From Pogonophryne albipinna (lineage: Eukaryota; Chordata; Actinopteri; Perciformes; Artedidraconidae): a DNA stretch of 64,000 bases. Below, piece by piece: positions 34,290 through 46,605 of the stretch. Both the position numbers and the translations under genes were made by a program. The first letter of the stretch is position 1. The number at the start of each line of letters is the position of its first letter. The notes under the pieces are model-generated. The model made no database searches, was not told the origin of the DNA, and saw nothing but the letters and a program-made list of their open reading frames with translations. The stretch is from NCBI GenBank assembly GCA_028583405.1, contig CM053247.1, positions 11,427,563 through 11,491,562 of the forward strand, in the 5' to 3' direction.

Positions 34290-37129
34290 TCAGTGTGCAT
34301 AGTCCTGCAAGTACTGTGGCTTAACAACTGGTCGGCCAGCTCTGGTAGTCACAGTCTGTTGTGTGTCACACATGACTCTGTCAGGGGTTGTAACAGTTTC
34401 TGGAGTCGTGTGAGTGTCAACAGTCACCGTACGGGCTGTCACATTCGGTACTGTGCCCTGGACCCGTCGATTCCTCCTTAGAACACCTCCATTCTCTAGC
34501 TGCACCGTGTAGGACCTGTGGTCAACAGGCTCCACCACAGTAGCCTGTCAATCCGCTCTTGTGTTGTCTCACCCGTTTCACCTCGGGTTGTAGGAGACTG
34601 TTCCGAGCAGGTAGTAGAGTTCTGGTCCTCCTGCTAAGCAGTCCCTGAGCCGGGCTTGTAGTCAGTCCTTGAGTAGGTGTGTTGCGGTGATCCAACATAG
34701 TCAGGTACGGGTCCTGTCCCGCCGCCTTAGCTTTCAGCATCAGTCGTTTTGCAGTTTTCACAGCAGACTCGGTCTTCCCGTTGCTCTGTGGGTATCCAGG
34801 AGACGACGTTTTGTGCTCGAACTCCCACGGGCGACTGAAACGCTGGATGTAGTGTCTCTTTTTGTTGTTTCGTGTCAACTGATCTGCAAATGTCACATTT
34901 CACTATGAACGTTTTTATCTGTTCATTCATTCCCGGCCAGTAGACACATTCTCTCGCACGCCTGAGGCATGCCTCCACACCCAGGTGAGAGGAGTGGATC
35001 CGGCGGGTGATGTCCCTTTGTAGTGTATATGGGATGACAGCTCTCTCCCCTCTGAAGATGATGTCATCCTGTATACTCAGTTCCTCCTGGAATGAGTAGT
35101 AGTGCATAATATCTATCGGTGTGTCTTTCTTATGTTTAGGCCATCCCTTCTGAATGATGTTGCTAAGTGTCTGTAGCGTTTTGTCTCCTTGTGTAGCAGA
35201 GCGGATTGTGCTCAGTCTCTCTTCAGAGAAAGGCAAGTAGGCCACCATATTGACCGTCTCAATCTCAATTTCCACTGTTCCTGCAGATGAGCTCTCTGGT
35301 AAGTATGCTCTACTCAATGTATCTGCAAGTAACATGTCACGACCTGGGACATAAATCACATCAAAATCATATCTCTGAAGTCTGAGCAACATACGTTGGA
35401 GTCTCTTTGGTGCACTTAACAGTGGCTTCTTGACAATGTTCTCCAACGGCTTATGGTCACTCTGTACTGTCACTTTCCGGCCATACGTGTATTGATGGAA
35501 CTTTTCCATTCCATAGACAATAGCTAAACATTCTTTTTCTATTTGGGCATAGCCCCTTTCGGTTGGTGTCAGTGCTCTGGTCCCGAATGCTACAGGTTTC
35601 CCTTTTTGAGTCAGTGCTGCTCCCAGCCCCGTTTCTGAAGCATCACACTGCAATGTCAGTTCCTCTTGTGGGTCATAGTACTTCAGTACTGGTGTTTTGG
35701 CTATATTGTCCTTGAGCCTGCTGAATGCTTCTTCGTGCATTTCTGTCCATTCCCACATATTTTCCTTGTGTGTGAGCTGTCTCACAATCTCACAGTCATC
35801 TGAGAGGTGTTTGTAGAATTTAGAGAGATAATTTACCATGCCCATCAGTCTCTGTACACCCTTCACGTCAGTTGGTCTTGGCATGTCTCTCACTGCCCTG
35901 ATCTTCTCGGGGTCAATTTTCAGTCCATCTGCTGTCAGCAGGTGTCCAATATATGGCACCTCCTGCTGCCTCAACCTGAATTTCTCTGCATTCAGTTTGA
36001 TATTCTTTTCTCTGCATCTGCTTAGAAACTGTCTCAATTTATCATCATGGTCTTTGAAGGCCATTTCTTGTGTGTCACCTTCTCCTGTGATCAATACGTC
36101 ATCAGCTATGATGTAGATGCCTGGCAGACCCTCCAGTGCTTGATTCAGCATCCGCTGGAAAATCTCAGGTGCATGGGCATTCCATAGGCATCTTGAGCCA
36201 CCTAAATCTGCCAAACGGTGTAGCAAATGTTGTTAGATAGCTTGACTCCTCCTCCAATTTCACATGCCAAAAGCCATGTTTGACATCACAGACTGTGAAC
36301 ACCTTCGCTCTCGAAAGGTCTGGAAGGATGTCATCAATGGTAGGAAGTGGGAAATGGCTCCGCTTTAGAGCCTTGTTCAGTGGTCTTGGATCAATACATA
36401 TTCTTGGCTTGCCATTAGGTTTCTGCACTGTGACAAGACTACTTATCCAGTCTGTGCTTTTCTCCACAGGTGTGATGATCTCTCTCCTTTGTAGATCCTG
36501 CAGCTCTAACTTGAGAGGAGTCATCATGGCAACCGGGACTCGTCGTTTGGGGAGTTTCACCGGCTCCACCCTCTCGTCGATCTCGATCTTGTACTCTCCT
36601 TCCAGGCAGCCGTCACCTGTGAACACATCACTGTACTCCTTCTGTATTTGTTGCATGTGTAGACCACCGTGGGCTGATTTCACTTCAGTGACAATACTGT
36701 CAATAGCTAGTATGTTCTCATACTGTACTTTAATGAGTTTCATGGCTTCGCTTGCCTTCTTTCCCAACAGTGGTAGTCTACAGTCCTCATTCACCACCTC
36801 AAACTCCAGGCGGTACTGTTTTTGGTTCCTTGGGTTTCTCACCTTCACCTTGCATTTGCCTAGTGGATGCAGCCTGGTCTTGTTGTACATTACCAGCACT
36901 GTCTTAGTGCTCTCCAGCCGAGTTTCAGGGCTCAATAGATTCACAGGGATGACATTACAGCTAGCTCCACAGTCTATCTGAAACTTCACCAGCTCCTTGC
37001 CGATTAGCATCCCTGCGAAAAGCTGGCTGTTCTTGGCTTTGTCCTCCCCGGCCTCTTTACCAGTCACTGTCAGTATCTCTGTAGTGGTGACACTCAAGAT
37101 GTCCTCATATTCCTCACTGTCCTGTTCAG
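34290..37129 (-). pseudogene. LTR-B Ty3/gypsy pol, broken
   Basis: Pol of a Ty3/gypsy retrotransposon. Reading down the - strand: protease core (FQIDCGASCNVIP, about 36965); RT with FTVCDVKHGFWHVKL and IIADDVLITG (about 36100); RNase H (LTLQCDASETGLG, about 35640; YAQIEKECLAIVYG); and the integrase zinc-binding part (HSSHLG...KCDIC, about 34900-34990). The C-terminal integrase follows (SSPGYPQSNGKTESAVKTAK, about 34790), and a tail ends RAGRPVVKPQYLQDYAH at 34290. Breaks: a frameshift in RT at about 36175-36190, an integrase core deletion near 34850 that removes the first two catalytic Asp regions, and a further frame change near 34540. It is dead. The neighbouring gag is broken too. Confidence 0.9.
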
Positions 37130-37884
37130 TCACTTGGTGTACTTGTCTTCCTCTCTTGTCTTTATCCTGTGTGGTTTTACATTTGACAGCAAAATGATTT
37201 TCTTTACCATATTTTTTGCAGCGCTTTCCAAAGGCTGGACACTTGTTCTTGTCCCTTTCATGTGTAATACCACAGAATTTGCATGAAACTGTGTTTGTGT
37301 TGTTATCCTGCCATGCTGTCTGTTTCATCATGTGCACCTCCTCTACTGTATGTCTTGCAAGGGTTCTACTATTTTCACGTGCCAATTCTGTAGCCCTGCA
37401 CAACTGTAGTCAATTGTCCAATGTCAGGTTGTCCTCTCTGAGCAATCTCTCTCTCAGTCCTGAATCCATAATGCCACATATCACGAATGAGTGAGTCCCT
37501 TATTTGTCCAAAGTTGCATGTGCTGGCTAACATTCTTAGATCAGTGACATATGTATCAATGTTTTCATCCTGTCCTTGATTTCTCACGAAAAACCGATAT
37601 CTCTCCACTGTTTCATTTACCTTGGGGTTGCAATGTCCATCGAATTTTTCAATGATGTTCTTCACTGTCCTCCTGGCTGTAGTCACATCACTCATCAGAG
37701 TTTCACAAAGTTCTCTACCAGTCTCTCCAATCAGGTAGTAGAACAATTTCACCTTCATTGTTTCTTCTGCCTCTGGCAAAGAAAGCTCCAAGTAAAGTGT
37801 AAACTCCTCTTTCCATGATTTCCATGACTTTGCAAGATTGCCAGAGTCCAAACACAATGTTTATGGGGGTTTCAAACCTTCCAT
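37130..37884 (-). pseudogene. LTR-B Ty3/gypsy gag, broken
   Basis: Gag of the same element. The start is taken as the ATG at 37882-37884; a TAA at 37861-37863 interrupts the frame eight codons in. The capsid region follows (KSWKSWKEEFTLYLEL, then VKLFYYLIGETGRELCETL and ENIDTYVTDLRMLASTCNFG). A frameshift near 37484 and an in-frame TGA at 37410-37412 come next. The C-terminal part has two degenerate zinc knuckles at about 37180-37290 (CKFCGITHERDKNKC, and RCKKYGKENHFAVKC, where the second Cys is Tyr). The 5' LTR and leader are missing: upstream sequence becomes another repeat by about 37970. Confidence 0.85.
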
Positions 37885-37969
37885 GGCCGACCGACGAGCG
37901 TCTTCCCCAGCTTGTTATTAGCTACAGGCTAGCTGCACAGCAAAAGTTTGTTTTCTTTTTCTTCTTTCC

Positions 37970-38110
37970 AGGGCCGTATCCAGGATTTCCTAAATACCGA
38001 GGTCCAAACATGCTAGGGGGGTTCGGGGGATACCCCCCGAGATTTTTGGGATTTTCATGATCTAGTTAGGTGCTTTTTAAGTCCTGTGGGGGGGGGGGGG
38101 GGGGGGGGGG
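37970..38110. repeat. Unassigned repeat with poly(G) tract
   Basis: cagggccgtatccaggattt...ggggggttcgggggatacccc resembles a DNA-transposon end. It leads into a run of 23 G residues at 38088-38110. Confidence 0.5.
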
Positions 38111-39212
38111 TCACAAATTGGATAATATATTGATTTCAAACCATGTCAGTGGGCTGACAATGTCAGCATCAATTATTTTTAAAGTGTAATGCATAAGAAT
38201 CAGTTGATTGTTACTATTAATGATCTGGACAAGCAGAAGAGGCTAAAATGATCACAACATATTGTCAACATTCATTTTCCATGTCTCTCTCCTTTCCATA
38301 ACCTGCAGCCTCTCTTCCATCTTCTTTAGTCTCTGTCTTCTTCCTGTTCTTTACTCTCTCTGTCCTCTACTCTTTCTCTTTGTTCAATCTCTCCCTCGTT
38401 GTTCACTTTTTGCTACTCCTCACTTCTCGCTCCTGCCAGTGAATGAAAAGCAATTCAGCTATTTAGTTCATTTCACTTGTTTGTTTGCATTCTTTTTTTT
38501 ATTTAAATCTGTTTTGTTTGATTCTCAAAAGAGAACAAAGATGTAAGCAAATTGTGTTTTATACAATTGTATGTTATTATGACATCATAACTGCAATAGA
38601 TGTATGTTTTAAAATTATGCCTATTGTAAATGAAGGGCTATTGTTATAGATACATAGATATATAAATAGATAGATAAATAGATGGGCTTATTAAGCATAC
38701 ATTATTTTTGTGTGACTCCAGTTCCTCCCTGACTTCCATCACTTTCTCTCTCTCTCTTTCTCTCTGCCTGTCTCTTCCTTACCAAAGCTGAGCATCGACT
38801 GACGTAGTCTTTTCATTATATCTGAGTCAGTGTAAAAAGAAAACAATACAATGTTATATCTTCAATGTTTTACTCAAATCGAAATGAAAGAAAAGCATTA
38901 CAACGTTTGTTAAAAGGTAATCCTTCTGACATTGGATGAACGTAATTAACTGTAGCTCTCTAGCTAGTTTATTCACGCAATTTAAACCAAAGTATAGCCT
39001 ATAGCTGCAATATAAGTTAGTGTGCATGTTGTCGGAAGACCACTGACTAAGGTAGTGAGTTCACACAGGATCTGCTGGTCATAAGATGTCCTGATGAGCA
39101 GAAACACAAGCAGCCCGCTGGTATGAAGGTAGATATGGTGCAAAATGCGAGAGCGTGTAAAACCTGATGTGAGCACTTGCAGAAAAAAAATCTGAGTTTG
39201 TGTGCATACATT
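38111..39212. other. Intergenic, low-complexity stretches
   Basis: Contains a polypyrimidine-rich segment (about 38280-38440), a GATA/ATAG-type run (38645-38685) and a (tc)n run (38745-38766). No gene was recognised. Confidence 0.55.
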
Positions 39213-39332
39213 TACACTTGTATAAAATATCCACGTAACTGTGAACCAAATGTACACTTGTATAAAATATCCACGTAACTGTGAACCAAATGTACACTTG
39301 TATAAAATATCCACGTAACTGTGAACCAAATA
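39213..39332. repeat. 40-bp tandem repeat, 3 copies
   Basis: Three consecutive 40-bp units starting tacacttgtataaaatatcc (39213, 39253, 39293), virtually identical. Confidence 0.95.
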
Positions 39333-39589
39333 TGAAGTTACAGAAGAAAAAAAAAAGTTTTGTAGCTTGTAGAAAAAAAATGAACTTAGTGATGAAATGT
39401 TCACTTGCAGAAAAATACATATTTTATAAATATATTTTCCATTACAACTGCAACTTTATTTATTACAACCTCTCAAATCAGTCATTACAACTTGACGAAT
39501 CTGCTCTGTGGCAGTATAAATCGACGAATCTGCGGTCTTGACTTTTGCTACACTTCTTGCGATAAATGTGTCGCAAAAGTAATTTTCAC

Positions 39590-39745
39590 CTGTAGATGTG
39601 GGGGAGGGAGGGGGGTTGGAGCGAAGGGGCGGAGCTATCAGAACGAGGAGGCTCGGGTGACTGGAGACTGCGGGGCTAACGGTTCGTGTCGCTACCAGTC
39701 CGCTGACATGGCGCATCAATCAACGGTAAATTTTGCCCATTACTT
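39590..39745 (+). promoter_or_regulatory. Possible GC-rich promoter and first exon
   Basis: A locally GC- and CpG-rich patch in AT-rich surroundings: gggggagggaggggggttgg, a GC-box-like ggggcggagc, then ccgctgacATGGCGCATCAA with a consensus-like donor (acg|gtaaat) 18 bases into the frame at 39726. A possible downstream exon lies at about 40456-40533 (ends aacttcagctcag|gtacaa). It could be the 5' end of an unidentified gene or transposon, or chance. No protein similarity can be judged from six codons. Confidence 0.25.
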
Positions 39746-41199
39746 GCCCAGTATTACTTTGAATATTATTATTGTGATTGAGGATTAAATCCGCTTTGAA
39801 GACCACCGTTTTATATCGTGCAGTTTAGCGGCAAAATAACGTCAGTCAGCCAGCTAACGCTAGCATTGTTGAGTTTATGCTAGCTAAACAAGTAGTGGTT
39901 GTAGTCTACAGCAGTATTAATATATTATAGCCTACTGCTTTGGCACTAACGGTTGATAACCGTTTATGAAAATAAAACCAATTGAACTGTACTGAAATAA
40001 TGACAAGTTTTATAATTGTCTTGGGCTCCTGCTATGTTTTTAAAGCCTTTGTAAATTATCCATGCTATTTTCTATTTAGCTAACGTCGAAGTAGTGTATG
40101 TGAAATCAGCCTCACAATAAGATGTGTGTACTGTATATTACAATTATTAATGTCATATTTCAACATGATTACTTAGATATTACAATATGGTTGGTTGAGC
40201 TGGAGTTCATTATTGAGCTTACACGTTAACGTCACAGTCATCTGAAGAACGAACCCAAACCGTGAGGTTTTTATTAATTGCATTACCAAATGGGTTCAAA
40301 TAAACAGTAAGCATTGGTAACAAAACTTCCAAAGTTACAGTAAAATAAAAAGGACCCTGACTCGGACAATACACAATCCAACATGTTCAACAGAAGAGAA
40401 TCAGTTATATTGTTTGTACACATGGTACTTTACATATATATCTGTTTGTTTAAGGTGACCAGGTGATGCAGACAGGCTGGACCAGAGAGTGAGAGACAGA
40501 ACTGGACTCCTCACAGCAGTGAACTTCAGCTCAGGTACAAAGACTCTATTTTTCATACTGTACAAAGAATCAAGAAAGATATTGGTTTAAATGAATGAAG
40601 TATTGACTTTAATACACTGATATACATTCCATTAAACAATACTAAATACTAGATCACCTACACATCAGTGAAGTTGAGCGGTTTTTCCATGCAAAAAGTT
40701 ACATTTAGATGTTAACAAGCACTAGGATTTTGTCAGCTTTCTAATTTAATGTATTGAAGGCAAAGATATTTAACACATAGTGAGAACTGCTACTATTTAT
40801 CTCTCAATATTGTCTGTAAAAAACGTGGTAAAAGTTATTCTTTCAGTGAGACAACAGAGCAAGCTTCTACAGTTGCACTACGTTTTGATAACAGTTCAAT
40901 ATTATTTTGATAATAACATATATTTCAATGTTGATGAACTTAATTCTGTTCATTCATAATCTGATTGTCTTTGTTTCTCTGTTGAATATAAATAACTAAT
41001 GTCATGCAAACATATTAATATTTGCTTGATTCCAGTGTTGAATTTAGCACAATTGCATACAAACGTTAAGGGATTGTACGTTTCTGAAGTATTATGCTAA
41101 AAACTCAATAACTTAGATTATTATTTATAGTTTTGCTGAATAGTTTCATGTCCGCTTACCTTAGAAACGTAAAATGCGACAGCAGATGGGGAGCATGTT
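39746..41199. other. Unassigned, possible intron
   Basis: AT-rich. The only exon-like item is the block at 40456-40533 ending in a gt donor. No domain is recognisable. Confidence 0.35.
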
Positions 41200-41431
41200 A
41201 GCTTAGCTTGGTAGCTTCAGCTAGCTCTGGAACTTCCAGCTCGGTGGCAGGAGGTCCCGCCTCGGCTCCGCCTCTTTGCCCTTATTTGGATCAGGCTGGA
41301 GCAGGCGGGAGTTGAACTCTGACGTCACTGTTGAGCCGTTAGTGGCCCGACTCCGCCTACTAAGGGCTTCTCGGCAACTCTGCAGAATCCTATGGGTGAC
41401 GTCACGGACCCTACGTCCATTTATATATGCG
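41200..41431. mobile_element. Split MITE, left part
   Basis: aggtcccgcctcggctccgc...cctatgggtgacgtcacgga...acgtccatttatata is a familiar teleost MITE whose expected end, acagtctat, is found only after the inserted element (43782-43790). It is therefore interrupted by 41432-43781. Confidence 0.55.
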
Positions 41432-43781
41432 GGCCGTGTCTCAATTCAGGGGTTGTATCCTTCGGGGTACGCAGCCTACACGGTCCACGGAGGACCCAGC
41501 CCACGTAGACCGGGTAGGCTGGACCGAGCGGCCTACGAAATGAGACGGTCTAGCCGGAGGGCTTCGTATTTACGTCACGTGATACGCGCTGTTCGGTTGC
41601 GTCGCTCCAGCAGCCTGCTAGCAAATTCTAACTCAGCTGAAAAGGATCCAGAAACTTCACTTTTACAATTTACATTTTTTTGGAGATCACCGTCGGCGAT
41701 GAATTAAAGAGGACCATGGCCAGGTAAATACGATGAAGCTGTTCCTTTAGCCCCCAGTAATGTTACATTAGTAAGTTAACAAGTACATTTTATATAGCTG
41801 ATGTAATTTAATCATATTATTTCATATTTAAAATAAGTCTTAATTTTTCTGTACTAATAAAACAATGTTTTTTTAAATGAACAAAAGCATGTTGTATAGA
41901 TTGATTGTCAACAATAGTAGTGTTCTAATCTTAATAGCTGTGATTATAACAGTTTATATTCTCCTTCTTCCCCTAAACCTGCCCATATGATGTCCCACTG
42001 ACCCCAGGTCAGCACCTCCAGGTCCAGCAGCACCGTGCCCCCCCGCTCTGCTGAAATACACAATTAAACATTTTCTATGACCTATTTTTTGTATTAATAA
42101 AATTAAACTGAAGACAGTTTAATGACCTAGAGATACCCTATTATTCCACTGCTTATGTACACATGTTGTAAATAATGGTTAAAACCTCAGTAAATGAAAT
42201 AAACAATGTGTTTAACAATTACAATTTAATATTGTATTTTCATCTTATCACAAAGTAGAGGTAAGAATATATCCATCCTCTCTCTGCAGCTTCATGTCTT
42301 CTATTATTATAACTTTCATCATTGAGACAGGAAATCAATGATGTTATTTAACATCACCAGCAGTAACACAAATATCAGCAAAAGTGTGTTTATCAAGTTG
42401 TTTATTTGTATTGTATGTGCAGCAAGTATATAGAAGCAGCTGTTTGGGGAATCAGACAGACTCAAGTTATAATTGTTAAATATCTATTAAAAGAAAGGAC
42501 ACATACAAAATCAAATTCTGAAAGTAAGACACAAGTCTGTAGGACGGCAGTAAGCAGAGGTCTGGGTGGTGGATGCTCCTGATCGCCGTTTTGCTTTATC
42601 CAGCGCCTCGGGGGTCCAGGTGGATGCAGCTCTGTCCTGATGATCCGCTGTGCACTTTTCAGATTAGGGGTCCTTCTCCAGCAGATCCATTTCTCCAGAA
42701 TTGTCCTAATAACAGAGAAAAACAAGAGAAAAATAAAAAAGTGAATTAATCATATTAGACACAGGGTTGCAGAAGTATTATTGCAAAATGTAACTCTCAG
42801 CATTTCAGACAAACAATCCCTAAAGGAACATTTAAAAAGATGTACTGTTCTGGTTTTTTTAAAACTAAAGAGATGAAATGACAGTCACACGTGCATCCCT
42901 TTGACAGCACAAACAAAAATCAAGCAAAAGGCTGCTGTCTATTTGTGATTGTCTTATTATTATTATGGGATTAGGATAAATTAAATACACTTTAACCGAA
43001 ATAAAAGATGATCAAATCTGGTGGAAATATTGAAAATAGGCTTTTCTTTTAGCCCTACCTCAAAGCAGCATGAGCTGAATAAAAAGGTTGTAATGTTGTC
43101 CCAAAGTTTAATAAACAGTAAAACATTGGAACATGTCAGAGAAATAAATAAAGCTAACAGCAGCTACACGTCAGGGTAGCGTTTTATAAATCCCACCGTA
43201 CTGTAGGCTATATCGGTCTAAATGTTTTCACTTTGGTCTATGTATGTAATATAAAGTATAACTTATCTATAACAGAGCCAAGATCTCTGTATGACTTTAG
43301 TAAACTACTGAATTGAATTAAAAAATAAGTGTAAACAACAGTGCAGTACATCCAGCTAGCTAGTTAGCGTCACATATGTATCCGTATTATTTAACGAAAA
43401 TGTACGTTGTAATGCCCCTTGGGTTTGACGTGTGTGACGTCAGTTAATTTAAAGTAAGTTAAAACCCAATACTCACATTTATTAGTGATTCCTCCGCTCG
43501 CAGCTGCTTTTAAATCCACTCTGCTGGGGAGACCGGAATCCATTTCATTTGAAAAAAACTCCCTCTTCCCTGCGCGCATTGCACCCTGGGATATGGTAGG
43601 CCGCGGAGTGTACATCAGATGTATCCTTCAAATTGGGGAAAAGTAGGCTGCATTCGTGGGCCGCATTCGGAGGAGTCTCGTCTTTTTTTTAAATTGGGAC
43701 AGCCTTCTTTCGGCGGAAGTGACGTAAGCGGTCTACGAATGCACCCTTCGAAGTATGCAACCCCTGAATTGAGACACGGCC
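41432..43781. mobile_element. DNA transposon with 24-bp terminal inverted repeats
   Basis: Left end ggccgtgtctcaattcaggg + gttg (41432-41455) and its exact complement at 43758-43781. Subterminal inverted similarity continues (tatccttcgg / cgaagtatgc; tagaccgggtaggct / gtctacgaatgcac). The 2.3-kb interior holds only short frames, such as 41276-41707 across the left boundary, which I do not support as a gene. Superfamily not assigned, because no clear target duplication was seen. Confidence 0.7.
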
Positions 43782-43790
43782 ACAGTCTAT

Positions 43791-44050
43791 TGTCACAACT
43801 CTTTGAAACATCTCTGTTCCCGGAAATGCATCCACGAAGGAGCCGTGGAGGACCGTGGAGGAACCATCAGTGTATCCTCGGTTATAGCTCCTCCAGAGAG
43901 CCTCCTCGACGCTCGATTCTCGGTCCTCGAAGTGCATTTAGAGAAATTAGATGTCCTTCAACATGGCGCGCTGAAATTCATTTCCCGGTCACTACCGGAG
44001 GACCGAGGAGTCGAGGAGTCGAGGAGGGGGATTTGATGAAATGAGAAAGG
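43791..44050. repeat. GC-rich unassigned repeat with internal inverted segments
   Basis: Contains ggaggaccgtggagg, ctcctcgacgctcgattctc and its near-complement gaggaccgaggagtcgagga. It looks like a MITE fragment. No ends were defined. Confidence 0.4.
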
Positions 44051-44053
44051 GCC

Positions 44054-44135
44054 CCTGGCTTCATCCGCATGCCTGCTCCGGTGTGTGTTCCCCTCAACAG
44101 GGTCCGTGTGGAAACATATAACAACTATTGTAACA
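44054..44135 (-). repeat. LTR-B-type LTR fragment
   Basis: 82 bp essentially identical to 34105-34186, including caggcatgcggatgaagcca on the - strand. No internal retrotransposon sequence adjoins it, so it is a solo or truncated LTR. Confidence 0.75.
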
Positions 44136-44163
44136 CACCTCTTTGTTTCTCAGTCCTTCAGAT

Positions 44164-44486
44164 AAACAACAAAGATATAGTGGTTGGTCAGTGTCTGTGT
44201 TGCATAACAGTAAGTTTAGCACAGTACATTGTGCAGGATCTGTGTACAGTTAAAGTATGCAACATGCCAACAATTCAATTACAGTAATGAAGTCAATACG
44301 TTTCACACAACAGATATAAGCACTGATATATCATGAATTATGCAGAGCTACAAACTGGTAACTAACCTGTTTTCAAGTCTAAGTGTCCGGATTACAGAGG
44401 CGACAGTAAATCGGCTTAGATTAGGCTGAACCCTCTGTCCAGCCTCTCATCGTCAAACCATGGTTGATAACATCTCATTTCATTAG
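44164..44486. repeat. Dispersed repeat R1, copy 1
   Basis: From aaacaacaaagatatagtgg to tcatttcattag; near-identical to 46148-46477 with scattered substitutions and small indels. Confidence 0.9.
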
Positions 44487-44487
44487 T

Positions 44488-44935
44488 ATGTTATTTTTGA
44501 ATAAAATGTGATTTGTTTCAACAACTCATTTGTATTTCTTCATTTACTGTATTTCTGTAAACTCAAGTAATCTTTCTCTGCAGAAACCTCTCTGTACAGA
44601 GCATAGCCCATAACAGATGGAAGTGCTTTAGATTACGCTCAGCAGTGTGTAGCTGGGTGGTCAAACAATCTAGTGTGTTATATTTGGTGCAAAAGTTTGC
44701 ATTTGGTAAGTGTTTATGTAGTTTTGAGTGCAGTTCTTCATTTAGCAGGAGAAATGAGGAGTTTTGCACTTTGGGTGTGTGGTTTTGTGAATTGTGTTTA
44801 GTGTTCTGAGAAACTGAGCAATGAAAAAAAAAAGTGTGTTAGCAATCGAGAAAAACTGTAATGCTGCCCATTATGGACACAAGCAATTTTCACCCATTTA
44901 TTAATTATATGTTTTGATAACATTTGATACATTTG
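44488..44935. repeat. Dispersed repeats R3 and R2, full copy
   Basis: 44488-44720 is the reverse complement of 33660-33895. 44680-44863 matches 32685-32880 directly. 44865-44930 (tgcccattatggacacaagc, attaattatatgtttt) is the complement of about 2700-2760. It seems to be the most complete copy of a composite repeat in the window. Confidence 0.75.
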
Positions 44936-46078
44936 CAACCCGGTATCACGGCAAAACGTGAACATGTGACGATTTACCATGCTGGGAGACGTGAAGATGT
45001 CACGATTTCGTCCCTTCAAACGTGACAGTTACACGGTATTGTTAACCCATGTTAACCAGTGGAGAAATAACCGGAAATACCAAGCAAATGCTACCCCGAC
45101 GTAATGATTTATTTTGTAATAGTCACACTCGATTACGCCGATTTTCTTGTTGCCCCAGCTGGTCGACACCTCTTTTAGCAGAAACAAAGGCTACATTAAT
45201 GTATTAAATCGATGTTAATCCATGCGTATAGATGTGGAATTAACGGACGTGACGTTGTGCGATTGAGTTGCCAGGCAACAGCTTTGGTTCATGTTAATTT
45301 ACAAACTCTTCAACTACAACCGTAGTTATATTTAAAAACATGTTAGAAGGCCTCACAAAATACTTTAATGCAAATTAAAATGTAAATTTGAAGGAATGTG
45401 TGTATAACAAAATACATCGGTCATAAACGAAACCGGAAACAGACGTAGGCAAGATCCTCAGCTCGATGATTGGATGGTTTAGTCGCAATGCATGCTGGGA
45501 TTTGGTGTTTATGTGATGTGAAATCTGAAAACGTTTTTTAAAAATGCAATAATACTTTATTCCGAGTGTGCTTGCTTTTCTCTTTGAAATTCATCACATA
45601 ACGGCATTGTAATACACGGTTCGACTGCATTAAATATTACATATCTGCCGTAGTTCTCTATTTATAGAGCCCTGCTGAGAAGACTTCTGGACAAACAGGA
45701 GAACTGCTGCCAAAACTGAAGATGTGACGTGGATCATAAATATATAAGCAATTAAACAACATCTTACATTTCTTTTCACACAATGCGTCTGCTTGCAGTA
45801 TCAACACTAATTCGGCTGACTTTTATATTTGATCCAATTGGTAGATAGGCTGTATTTACACCATAACGGTGCAGAGCTGATAGAAAGGGACACCTGGTGG
45901 TTGAAGAACGTTATTGAATTTTATTATTTTAGAAGAAGATCTGAACACGAGACAAACTTGCCCACTTCCACTTGCACAAGAAACAACATACACTTTAAAA
46001 CGTGTCTCTAGGTCGTAATAAGGGCTTGAACAATCGGCCTATATGGTCGTTTTTTGTAGGAGGACAGGCTGTTCTGTG
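44936..46078. other. Unassigned, probable repeat-derived
   Basis: Includes cccggtatcacggcaaaacg...catgtgacgattt, which looks repeat-like. No gene was recognised. Confidence 0.4.
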
Positions 46079-46147
46079 AATTGTGTTTAGTGTTCTGCGA
46101 AACTCAGCAATTTAAAAAAAAATGTGTGAGCAATCGAGAAAAACTGT

Positions 46148-46477
46148 AAACAACAAAGATATAGTGGTCGGTCAGTGTCTGTGTTGCATAAAAGTAAGTG
46201 CACCACATTAAAGTGTGCAGGATTTTTGTACAGTTTGTACAGATAGTATGCAACATGCCAACAATTCAATTACAGTAATGAAGTAAATAAGTTTCACACA
46301 ACAGACATAAGCACTGATATATCATGAATTATGCAGAGCTACAAACTGGTAACTAACCTGTTTTCAAGTCTAAGTGTCCGGATTACAGAGGCAACAGTAA
46401 ACCGGCTTAGATTAGGCTGAACCCTCCGTCCAGCCTCTCATCGTCAAACCATGGTTGATAACATTTCATTTCATTAG
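46148..46477. repeat. Dispersed repeat R1, copy 2
   Basis: Second copy of 44164-44486, preceded at 46079-46148 by the tail of R2 (gtgtttagtgttctgcgaaa...gagaaaaactgtaa). Another R2 tail lies at 46969-47000. Confidence 0.85.
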
Positions 46478-46487
46478 AGAGTACTCT

Positions 46488-46605
46488 TCTTTGTCCACGT
46501 CCTCTCCCTCCAGCTCTACCTCAACCTCTCATTCTTCCTCCTCTCACTCCCACCCCACCTCTTCCTCCTCCTCTCCTCTTCCTCTCACCCCACCTCTTGC
46601 GCTTG
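46488..46605. repeat. Polypyrimidine tract
   Basis: About 118 bases almost entirely C and T (cctcctctcactcccacccc and similar). Confidence 0.85.

Noticed and set aside
36280..36981. 233-codon + strand frame
   Set aside because: Antisense shadow of the LTR-B protease and reverse-transcriptase region.
41276..41707. 143-codon Arg/Ser-rich + strand frame
   Set aside because: Crosses the boundary between a MITE and the TIR element, and has low-complexity composition.
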